A stretch of DNA of 46,444 nt. Origin: Clostridiales bacterium. Lineage in GTDB: Bacteria; Bacillota; Clostridia; Oscillospirales; Oscillospiraceae. The stretch lies in the NCBI GenBank assembly GCA_004553545.1, contig SFLD01000013.1, positions 1-46,444 on the forward strand, given 5' to 3'. Each line of letters starts with the position of its first letter. The stretch's first letter is position 1. The position numbers and the translations under genes were made by a program. Below the pieces are notes generated by a model that saw nothing but the letters and a program-made list of their open reading frames with translations, made no database searches and was not told where the DNA came from. Shown here piece after piece: positions 1-8,713 of the stretch.

Positions 1-32
1 AATATCCACAGTTTCTTATAACTGATTCTCAC
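1..32 (-). CDS. XRE/Cro-type helix-turn-helix regulator (5' end only)
   Basis: Only the first ten codons are inside the window. A GTG start (32-30) lies five bases after a strong AGGAGGG ribosome site (38-44) and encodes VRISYKKLWI. This opening (usually written MRISYKKLW) is, from memory, the N-terminus of small XRE regulators carried on clostridial integrative elements. A consensus promoter lies directly upstream. It probably controls the element's own genes. The family assignment rests on ten residues plus context. Confidence 0.6.
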   Translation of the reverse strand, partial: MRISYKKLWI

Positions 33-61
33 GTTGTCCCTCCTATTTATATCCAAAATAT

Positions 62-90
62 AGTATACTGTGCAAAAGTGTGGCTGTCAA
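62..90 (-). promoter_or_regulatory. Consensus sigma-A promoter of the element regulator
   Basis: Read on the minus strand: a perfect -35 TTGACA (85-90), a 17-base spacer and -10 TATACT (62-67). It is followed by AGGAGGG and the GTG start of the XRE-like gene. This is one of the strongest promoters in the window. Confidence 0.8.
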
Positions 91-110
91 TGGATTTTAC
101 CAAATATGCC

Positions 111-142
111 GCTAAAATTCGCAACTTCTTACGAATTTTAGC
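111..142. repeat. Perfect 11-bp inverted repeat
   Basis: GCTAAAATTCG (111-121) pairs with CGAATTTTAGC (132-142) around a 10-base loop. It lies between rlmD and the element regulator, just upstream of the regulator's -35. It could be an operator or part of a terminator; neither side carries a clear U-tract. Confidence 0.7.
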
Positions 143-145
143 GTC

Positions 146-205
146 GTACAGCTCTAAAATAACTGCCGCTCAGAGGCATAAATACCTTTCGAGCGGCAGC
201 TGTAC
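146..205 (-). terminator. Nested hairpin after rlmD, probable terminator
   Basis: CTGCCGCTC (163-171) pairs with GAGCGGCAG (191-199). An outer arm GTACAGCT (146-153) pairs with AGCTGTAC (198-205), sharing two bases with the inner stem. It begins 14 bases after the rlmD stop on the minus strand. A U-tract is not clear, so termination is inferred from position. Confidence 0.5.
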
Positions 206-218
206 TTCTACTATTTTC

Positions 219-1841
219 TTAAATCATCCCGAAGTGCTGCAACGCCTCCGTGATCGCTTTTTCCTTCTCCGGTGGGCATTGCGGTTGCTTGGCGTTTTCA
301 GATTTCGGCTTATTGTAGTTCTCGCGCTCAATGATGCCGTATTTCTGCTTCACCTGTGCGATATAGAGGTGGCTGACCTTCAGTCCGGTATGCTCGAAAA
401 CATATTCTCGGATTTCCTCATAGGTTGCCTTTTTCTCCGCAGCGGTCAAATCCAACTCGTCCATCTTCACTTCGATCTCTATATGTTCCTTGCTTTGAAG
501 TTTGGACAATAAGCATACCGTCTCCACATGTGCTGTGCCGGGGAACATGTCTACGGCTGCGGCGCGTTCAGCCTGATAGCCGAGGCCCGCGAAGAGCTTC
601 ACGTCCCGGCCCAGGGTGGCGGGGTCGCAGGAGACGTAGACCACCCGCTCCGGCGCCATCCCGGCGACGGAGGCGATGACATCCGGGGCAAGGCCCTTTC
701 TCGGCGGGTCCACGGTGATGACGTCGGGCCGCAGGCCCTCGGCCTCCAGCTTGGCGGCGATGTCAGAGGCGTCACCGCAGAAGAATTCGGCGTTGCCGAT
801 GCCGTTGCGCTCCGCGTTCTCCCGGGCGTCCGCGATGGCGGGGGGCACGATCTCCGCGCCGATGGCCCGCTTCGCCTGCTGGGCGAGGCAGAGGGTGATG
901 GTGCCGGTGCCGCAGTAGAGGTCCAGCACCGTCTCCTCACCCGTGAGGGCGGCGTATTCCAATGCCTTGCCGTAGAGGACCTCCGCCTGGTCCCGGTTCA
1001 CCTGGTAGAAAGAGGGCACCGAGAGCTTGAACTGAAGCCCGCAGAGGGTGTCCATCAGGTAGTCCTGGCCCCAGAGGGTCCGGTACTTCTCCCCCAGGAT
1101 CACGTTGCCCCGGCGGGTGTTGCTGTTCAGCACCACGCCCACGGTCCTGGGTGCGGCAGCCCGGATGAGGGCCGCCAGCTCCGGCTCCCGGGGGACCTGC
1201 CGCCCGTTCACCACCACGCAGCAGAGGCTCTCGCCCTTCCGGTTCACCCGGACGTAGATGTGCCGCACCAGGCCCTTGCCGGTGGTCTCGTCATAGGGCG
1301 GCACCTTGTAGCGCCGCATCCAGGCCCCCACGGCCTCCGCCGTGGCATCGGAGATCTCCGACTGGATGAGGCAGCGGCGGATGGGCACCACCTTATGGCT
1401 CCGGAGCTGATAGAATCCGATGCTGCCGTCCGCCCCCACGGGGTACTGGCTCTTGTTGCGGTAGTGGAGCGGGTCCCTGGCCCCCAGGATGCCCTCGATG
1501 GGCACGTCCGAGCCCCCCAGGCGGCGGAGGGCGTCCTCCACCCGCTGGCGCTTGGCCCAGAGCTCCTCCTGGTAGGACATGTGCTGGAACTGGCAGCCGC
1601 CGCAGCGGCCGAACTGGGGGCACTCCGGTGCCGTTCGCTCCGGCGAGGGAGTGCGGAGCTTCACCAGCTCCCCCGCGGCGGCGGTCTTCATCACCTTGGT
1701 GATCCGCAGGTCGATCTCCTCCCCCCGGATGGTCCCGGGCACGAAGACCACGGCCCCGTCCAGCCGGACGACGCCCTGCCCCTCACTGGTATAGCCCTCC
1801 ACCGTGCCGGAGTAGATCTTCCCCTCCCGCAGTCGTTCCAT
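219..1841 (-). CDS. rlmD: 23S rRNA (uracil-1939-C5)-methyltransferase RlmD with element-derived C-terminal tail
   Basis: SAM-dependent methyltransferase that makes 5-methyluridine in 23S rRNA. Visible: an N-terminal TRAM RNA-binding domain (residues about 5-62), Fe-S cysteines C74, C80, C83 and C157, the SAM motif DLYCGTGTITL (307-317), ITVDPPRKG (375-383) and the catalytic Cys405 in YVSCDPATLGRD. The enzyme proper ends at HVETVCLL (438-445). The last 95 residues (KMDELDLTAAEKK..., GIIERENYNKPKSEN...) are not part of the methyltransferase fold and resemble sequence known from clostridial mobile elements. Codon composition changes at the same point. A ribosome site AAAGGGGGAG precedes the ATG. 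The core enzyme looks intact. Confidence 0.93.
   Translation of the reverse strand: MERLREGKIYSGTVEGYTSEGQGVVRLDGAVVFVPGTIRGEEIDLRITKVMKTAAAGELVKLRTPSPERTAPECPQFGRCGGCQFQHMSYQEELWAKRQRVEDALRRLGGSDVPIEGILGARDPLHYRNKSQYPVGADGSIGFYQLRSHKVVPIRRCLIQSEISDATAEAVGAWMRRYKVPPYDETTGKGLVRHIYVRVNRKGESLCCVVVNGRQVPREPELAALIRAAAPRTVGVVLNSNTRRGNVILGEKYRTLWGQDYLMDTLCGLQFKLSVPSFYQVNRDQAEVLYGKALEYAALTGEETVLDLYCGTGTITLCLAQQAKRAIGAEIVPPAIADARENAERNGIGNAEFFCGDASDIAAKLEAEGLRPDVITVDPPRKGLAPDVIASVAGMAPERVVYVSCDPATLGRDVKLFAGLGYQAERAAAVDMFPGTAHVETVCLLSKLQSKEHIEIEVKMDELDLTAAEKKATYEEIREYVFEHTGLKVSHLYIAQVKQKYGIIERENYNKPKSENAKQPQCPPEKEKAITEALQHFGMI
513..530 (-). other. Probable attachment-site core within rlmD
   Basis: The minus strand encodes HVETVC, with DNA core CATGTGGAGACGGTATGC. 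Conserved rumA/rlmD sequence of this kind is a known target of large serine recombinases. The GC-rich to AT-rich switch and the end of RlmD homology both fall here. The exact crossover dinucleotide cannot be fixed without the other end of the element. Confidence 0.55.
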
Positions 1842-1913
1842 TGGGATCGCTCCCCCTTTCCGAAATTCCCGGCCTGACCGGAGCAGGGAGGCAGCGCCTC
1901 CCTGAAAAAACGT

Positions 1914-2123
1914 TTATCTCTGATCCGAGTGTCCGATGAGATAGTCTACGCTCACCTGGAAGAAGTCCGCCAGGGCCACCAGCTTTTCATAGTTGGGACG
2001 CCGGTCATCGCCTTCATAGCACTGGTATGCCCGGGTATTGATCCCCAAAAACTCCGCCATTTCCCGCTGCGTGATATGGCGCTCCACCCGCAGTTCCCGC
2101 AATCTTTCCGCAAATTTTATCAT
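1914..2123 (-). CDS. Small XRE-family helix-turn-helix regulator A
   Basis: 69 residues made almost entirely of an HTH_3 domain: RLRELRVERHITQREMAEFL, then GINTRAYQCYEGDDRRPNYEKL, ending FFQVSVDYLIGHSDQR. It starts six bases after the stop of the second XRE gene, so the two are translated as a pair. Their C-termini are nearly the same (VDYLIGHSDQR against VDYLMGRTDQR), indicating tandem duplication. No effector domain. It lies upstream of rlmD on the same strand and may be co-transcribed with it. Probable DNA-binding autoregulator; targets unknown. Confidence 0.85.
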   Translation of the reverse strand: MIKFAERLRELRVERHITQREMAEFLGINTRAYQCYEGDDRRPNYEKLVALADFFQVSVDYLIGHSDQR

Positions 2124-2129
2124 TTTCTT

Positions 2130-2336
2130 TCACCGCTGGTCCGTGCGGCCCATCAGGTAGTCTACCGAGACGCCAAAATGGTCCGCCAGTGCCCAGAGAT
2201 TTTCAAAGCTGGGCAGATTCGCGCCTGCCTCAAACTTTTGATAGTGTCGGCTGGCGATCCCCAGCGCTGCCGCAGTCTGCACCTGGGTCTCTCCCGCTTC
2301 CTTCCGCAGAGTCCGTAATCTTTCCTGAAATTCCAT
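2130..2336 (-). CDS. Small XRE-family helix-turn-helix regulator B
   Basis: 68 residues from the ATG at 2336, chosen over an ATG seven codons upstream because AGAGG lies at proper spacing and the HTH domain begins at once (MEFQERLRTLRKEAGETQVQ). The HTH_3 core continues TAAALGIASRHYQKFEAGANLPSFENL and ends VDYLMGRTDQR. First gene of the tandem XRE pair; it diverges from the small gene at 2412, and the shared 75-bp gap carries a palindrome overlapping a promoter. Likely a repressor of itself and/or the divergent gene (inference). Confidence 0.85.
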   Translation of the reverse strand: MEFQERLRTLRKEAGETQVQTAAALGIASRHYQKFEAGANLPSFENLWALADHFGVSVDYLMGRTDQR

Positions 2337-2345
2337 AGCAACCTC

Positions 2346-2374
2346 TTGACACGACATTTTTTAGGTGTTACTAT
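2346..2374 (+). promoter_or_regulatory. Promoter of the small DUF6809-like gene, with overlapping operator-like palindrome
   Basis: -35 TTGACA (2346-2351), 17-base spacer, -10 TACTAT (2369-2374). The palindrome TACTATTAGTA (2369-2379) covers the -10, which is where a repressor such as the adjacent XRE proteins would act. Confidence 0.7.
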
Positions 2375-2411
2375 TAGTACGCGCCAAACTTTATGTTTTG
2401 AGGTGAATCGT

Positions 2412-2660
2412 ATGACCGACACCATGCAGGCGCTTTACCGCTATACGGCGGAGGGCCGGTTCTCGTCCTACCTCACAGGGGCGGACTACCGGGAGGTCTG
2501 CCGGGTCTTAGACAAGCTGGAGCAGACGCTCCGCCAGCTCCTGCCCGCCGGAGAGCGGGACCTCCTGTCCCGCCTGGAAACCGCCCGCCTGGAGCAGCGG
2601 GACCTGGAGCTGGAGGCCATGTTCCAGGCCGCCTGGACCGCCGCCCAGGAGGTCCTGTGA
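2412..2660 (+). CDS. Small hypothetical protein, DUF6809-like
   Basis: 82 residues from the ATG at 2412, which has GAGGTG six bases upstream (an in-frame upstream ATG lacks such a site). Sequence begins MTDTMQALYRYTAEGRFSSY and continues with a Glu/Leu-rich helical region (YREVCRVLDKLEQTLRQLL) and a helix ending AAWTAAQEVL. The layout (ALYRG-like start, acidic helical middle, hydrophobic end) recalls DUF6809, a family of unknown function; this is a memory-based match. No signal peptide or membrane segment. Probably controlled by the divergent XRE pair. Confidence 0.65.
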   Translation: MTDTMQALYRYTAEGRFSSYLTGADYREVCRVLDKLEQTLRQLLPAGERDLLSRLETARLEQRDLELEAMFQAAWTAAQEVL

Positions 2661-3109
2661 CCCGCGCCCCCGCGCCCGTCCCTCGTCTCCGGCGCGCAGC
2701 GAAGCGCCCGCGCCCGTCCTTCGTCTTCCGGCCCGCCGCCGCAGCGGCCCTTCCGCCGGCAATGCCGCTCCGCGGCGAGCCGGACCGCAGGCACCTCCCG
2801 CAGACGACAGCAGCCGACCGGGGACTCCTCGTCCCCCGTCCTCCGTCCCGGGGAAGCTCCAGGAAGGGGCCGCAGCCCCGTCCTGGTTTCCGCCGCCGTT
2901 GGCGGCGGAAAGAAGCCAAATCATTTTCCCCGGCGGCACGGACGCCGGGGAAAATCCCTCTCAGGCTGCAAGTGTGGGCCATGACCGCCATGGGCGGCTA
3001 TGGCCTGCGCGCAGCCGGCCTGTCCATCCATTTGCGGAGACCGGCAAAGCCGGTCTCCGCGAGGGATCCCTCGCCCAAATGTTCCTCGGTACATTTGGGC
3101 GAATTTCCT
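2661..3109. repeat. Hairpin-rich GC intergenic array
   Basis: 449 bases without a credible gene between convergent CDSs. It contains at least four strong hairpins: TTTCCGCCGCC/GGCGGCGGAAA (2887-2911, 3-base loop), TTTTCCCCGGCG/CGCCGGGGAAAA (2924-2954), GCGGAGACCGGC/GCCGGTCTCCGC (3034-3060, AAA loop) and CGCCCAAATGT/ACATTTGGGCG (3072-3101). None carries a U-tract. The arrangement resembles a composite repetitive extragenic palindrome; ORFs through it are arginine/proline-rich translations of GC-rich DNA. Confidence 0.6.
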
Positions 3110-4714
3110 TTAGGCCTCCCACTTTTCGAGAAGCGCCCGCAGCTGGTCGGCGAAGCGGGCCAGGCTCTTGTTGTCCCGGCCCCGGGAGCGCTTGATGGCC
3201 TCCATGACCATCTGCCCAACGGCCACCAGCCGCTCGTAGGCAGAGCTGGTGCGGGTCCCGGTAGCGGCGGACTTGGTCTTCCGCTCGGGGAGATAGCCCT
3301 TCTCCAGCTGGGTGTCGGCGATCAGGTCGTAGACCTCGGTATACTGGGGGGCATGGGCCGTGAAGCCCAGGTTCTCAATGCTCTGGGCGAAGTAGGGGGC
3401 GACCTCCCGGTCGCCGTGGACCACGAAGACGTGCTGGGGCTTGGGAGCCTTCACGTTCTGGATCCAGGCCAGCAGGTGATCCCGGTCGGCGTGGGAGGAG
3501 AGGCCCTGGAAGTTCACGATCTCCGCCCGGACGGCGATCTCCTCGCCGAAGAGCTTCACGCTCTTGGCCCCGTCCAGCAGAGCCCGGCCCAGGGTGCCTT
3601 CGCCCTGGAAGCCCACGAAGACGATGGTGCTGTCCGGCCGCCAGAGGTTGTGCTTCAGGTGGTGGCGGATGCGGCCCGCGTCGCACATGCCGGAGGCGGA
3701 GATGATGACCTTGGGGGTGGGGTCCAGGTTCAGGGCCTTGGACTCCTCGCCGGTCTCCGTCATCCGGAGGTTGGTGAAGTTGAACATGTGGGTGCCGTCC
3801 TTCACCAGCTCCAGGGCCTCCTCATCGAGGTAGCCCCGCAGGTCCCCGGTGAAGATGGAGGTGGCCTTCTTGGCAAGAGGCGAGTCGATGTAGACGGCGA
3901 AGTCCGGGTTGGACTTCACGAGGCCCTTGTCCTTGATCTCCCGGATGAAGTAGAGGAGCTCCTGGGTGCGGCCCACGGCGAAGGAGGGGATGATGACGTT
4001 GCCGCCCCGGCCGATGGTCTCGTCGATGATCTGGGCCAGGTCGTCGGTATAGCTCCAGACCTCCGTGTGGTTGCGGTCGCCGTAGGTGGACTCCATGACG
4101 ACGTAGTCCGCCCCGGTAACGGGGCTGGGGTCCCGGATGATGGGCTGGTCCACGTTGCCGATGTCGCCGGAGAAGACCAGCCGCTTGGTAACGCCGCCCT
4201 CGGTGGCGTCCACCAGGATGGAGGCACTGCCGAGAAGATGCCCGGCGTCGATGAACTCCACGGTGACGCCCTCGCAGAGCTCCACCTTCTGGCCGTATTC
4301 GCAGGTGGTCATGTACTCCCGGACCTGGGCCGCGTCCTCGATGGTGTAGAGGGGCTCCACATGGGGGGCGCCGGAGCGGGCGGCCTTGCGGTTTTTCCAC
4401 TCGGCATCGGACTCCTGGATGTGGGCGGAGTCCAGGAGCATGATGTCCATGAGGTCCGCCGTCAGGCGCGTCGTGAGGATCTGACCGTGGAAGCCCTGCT
4501 TGACGAGCATGGGCACCCGGCCGGAGTGGTCGATGTGGGCGTGGGTGATGAGGACATAGTCGATGCTCCCCGCCGCGAAGGGGAACTCCTCATTGCTGAC
4601 CTCGTCCCGGCCCTGCTGCAGACCGCAGTCCACCAGGATCTTCTTGCCGTTGACCTCCAGACAGTGGCAGCTGCCGGTGACGCACTGGTCGGCGCCGAAA
4701 AAGCTCAGTTTCAT
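3110..4714 (-). CDS. MBL-fold beta-CASP hydrolase, RNA-processing type
   Basis: 534-residue metallo-beta-lactamase/beta-CASP protein of the CPSF73-like bacterial family, expected to be a zinc-dependent ribonuclease. The HxHxDH signature THAHIDHSG is at residues 57-65 (H58, H60, D62, H63). Further motifs: MESTYGDRNH, IPSFAVGRTQELL, SPLAKKAT, SASGMCDAGRIRHHL, and the C-terminal RNA-metabolising motif GLSSHADRDHLLAWI with FVVHGD. A charged tail of about 75 residues (KRSRGRDNKSLARFADQL) follows. Single-gene unit with its own promoter, divergent from secA. Substrate not deducible. Confidence 0.9.
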   Translation of the reverse strand: MKLSFFGADQCVTGSCHCLEVNGKKILVDCGLQQGRDEVSNEEFPFAAGSIDYVLITHAHIDHSGRVPMLVKQGFHGQILTTRLTADLMDIMLLDSAHIQESDAEWKNRKAARSGAPHVEPLYTIEDAAQVREYMTTCEYGQKVELCEGVTVEFIDAGHLLGSASILVDATEGGVTKRLVFSGDIGNVDQPIIRDPSPVTGADYVVMESTYGDRNHTEVWSYTDDLAQIIDETIGRGGNVIIPSFAVGRTQELLYFIREIKDKGLVKSNPDFAVYIDSPLAKKATSIFTGDLRGYLDEEALELVKDGTHMFNFTNLRMTETGEESKALNLDPTPKVIISASGMCDAGRIRHHLKHNLWRPDSTIVFVGFQGEGTLGRALLDGAKSVKLFGEEIAVRAEIVNFQGLSSHADRDHLLAWIQNVKAPKPQHVFVVHGDREVAPYFAQSIENLGFTAHAPQYTEVYDLIADTQLEKGYLPERKTKSAATGTRTSSAYERLVAVGQMVMEAIKRSRGRDNKSLARFADQLRALLEKWEA

Positions 4715-4804
4715 ACTGCTCCTCCTTGCATCCTTGTTATGATGGTCGTCCGGTCCCCGCCGGGGGCCGGGATGGTTCCGTCCGTGGCGCTTGGTATCCT
4801 ATTC

Positions 4805-4833
4805 AGCATACCATAGTTTCCCGCCCCCGGCAA
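4805..4833 (-). promoter_or_regulatory. Probable promoter of the beta-CASP gene
   Basis: Minus strand: -35 TTGCCG (4828-4833), 17-base spacer, -10 TATGCT (4805-4810), about 90 bases upstream of the start codon. Confidence 0.55.
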
Positions 4834-4933
4834 GGGGCGGCGGCGGATTTTCCCCGGAGAAGACCCGCCGGAGCCGCCCCGGCGGCGGGGTTGGCACAAG
4901 TTGTAAACTTTTCTCCCATCCCCTGTTTTCCCT

Positions 4934-4962
4934 TTGCAATCCGGGGGCGGATGTGGTATGCT
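4934..4962 (+). promoter_or_regulatory. secA promoter
   Basis: -35 TTGCAA (4934-4939), 17-base spacer, -10 TATGCT (4957-4962), giving a leader of about 90 bases before secA. The leader has a GC-rich inverted stretch around 4990-5035 but no recognised riboswitch. The rest of the 344-base gap holds only the divergent promoter. Confidence 0.65.
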
Positions 4963-5058
4963 AACCTTGTTTTATTGTGTTTATCGCCATCGGCGGCGGG
5001 CTGCCTTCCGCCGGTGGTATCCGCCCCTGACCGGGGCATACAGAAAGGATGATCGAAT

Positions 5059-7794
<2,736 letters not shown>

Positions 7795-7837
7795 GCGGAT
7801 CCTGCACCCGGAAACGGGCATCCTAAAGGAAGAATCC

Positions 7838-7870
7838 CGCCCCTGTTCTCCTGCCGGAGGGCAGGGGCGG
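7838..7870 (+). terminator. Hairpin between secA and pgeF
   Basis: CCGCCCCTG (7838-7846) pairs with CAGGGGCGG (7862-7870), followed by TCCCTTCT rather than a pure U-tract. Probably a leaky terminator or stabilising hairpin. Confidence 0.45.
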
Positions 7871-7894
7871 TCCCTTCTCAGAAAGGAGCATCCT

Positions 7895-8713
7895 ATGGCC
7901 ATCACCCTCCATCGGGAAGCCGGGCTCACCGTCCTCCGCTCGGAGCTGCTCGCCCCCCTGCCCCACGGCTTTTCCACCCGCCCCGGCGGGGTCTCCCCCG
8001 CCCCCTGGGACAGCCTGAACCTGGGCCCCAGCCGGGGCGACGCCCCGGAAAACGTCCGGGAGAACTACCGCCGTTTCTGCGCCGTTCTGGGGACGGAGCC
8101 GGAGCAGGCCGTCCTCAGCCAGCAGACCCACACCACGAACCTTCGCCGCGTCACGGCGGAGGACGCCGGCAAGGGCCTCACCCGCCCCCGGGACTACCGG
8201 GACGTGGACGCCCTGATGACGGACGTTCCCGGCCTGGCCCTCACCGTTTTCTCCGCCGACTGTGGCGTGATCCTCCTCCACGACCCCGTCCACGCCGCCA
8301 TCGCCGCCGTCCACGCCGGGTGGCGGGGCTGTGCCGGGGGCATCCTGGCAAAGACCGTCCGGGCCATGACGGAGAACTGCGGCACGGACCCCGCCGATCT
8401 CCTGGCCGCCATCGGCCCCTGCATCGGCCCGTGCTGCTTTGAGACGGATGACGACGTCCCCGCCGCCATGCGCGCGGCCCTGGGGGCGGACGCGGAGCCG
8501 TGTCTCCGCTATCAGGCCCCCAAGTGGCACGTGGACCTCTCCGGCCTCAACCGCCAGTGGCTCCTCCGCGCCGGGCTCCTGCCGGAACACATCGAGCGCT
8601 CGGAGCTCTGCACCGCCTGCCGTCCGGACCTCTTCTGGTCCCACCGGAAGATGGGCGAGAGGCGGGGCGTCCAGGCCGCCATGATCGCCCTGCCAGGAAG
8701 GGAGGACGCATGA
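7895..8713 (+). CDS. pgeF: PgeF/YlmD multicopper-like (laccase-domain) protein
   Basis: 272 residues, DUF152/Cu-oxidase_4 family. Members act as purine nucleoside hydrolase/phosphorylase/deaminase or in peptidoglycan editing by removing wrongly attached residues from UDP-MurNAc. Visible: HGFSTRPGGVS near the N-terminus, the metal-site histidine in SQQTHT, the ADCGVILLHDP motif, AAVHAGWRGCAGGI (second His) and IGPCIGPCCFE (Cys ligand). Start ATG with GAAAGGAGCATCCT upstream. Its stop overlaps the start of the next gene (ATGA), so the two are translationally coupled. Confidence 0.9.
   Translation: MAITLHREAGLTVLRSELLAPLPHGFSTRPGGVSPAPWDSLNLGPSRGDAPENVRENYRRFCAVLGTEPEQAVLSQQTHTTNLRRVTAEDAGKGLTRPRDYRDVDALMTDVPGLALTVFSADCGVILLHDPVHAAIAAVHAGWRGCAGGILAKTVRAMTENCGTDPADLLAAIGPCIGPCCFETDDDVPAAMRAALGADAEPCLRYQAPKWHVDLSGLNRQWLLRAGLLPEHIERSELCTACRPDLFWSHRKMGERRGVQAAMIALPGREDA

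Larger units (their letters stand above)
1..530. mobile_element. Edge of an integrated mobile element inserted at the 3' end of rlmD
   Basis: Up to about position 515 the sequence is visibly AT-richer than the GC-rich chromosome to the right. It holds the start of an XRE-type regulator typical of clostridial conjugative elements, a consensus promoter, two strong inverted repeats and a 95-residue tail fused in frame to rlmD. Known background: serine-recombinase elements commonly integrate at the end of rumA/rlmD in Firmicutes. The element would extend leftwards out of the window; its integrase and other end are not visible. The boundary is inferred from composition and the protein junction. 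Confidence 0.6.

Noticed and set aside
2473..2991. Minus-strand frame of 172 residues over the DUF6809-like gene and hairpin gap
   Set aside because: Arg/Gly/Pro-rich translation of GC-rich palindromic sequence, with no ribosome site and conflict with a better gene.
2657..4816. 719-residue plus-strand frame
   Set aside because: Antisense shadow of the beta-CASP gene; composition typical of such shadows.
4963..5058. Riboswitch-like leader before secA
   Set aside because: A GC-rich inverted stretch is present but no known aptamer core or terminator/antiterminator pair.
8500..8709. Upstream extension of the solute-binding protein
   Set aside because: It would hide the signal peptide and lipobox; the ATG at 8710 has GGAAGGAGG and couples to the pgeF stop.
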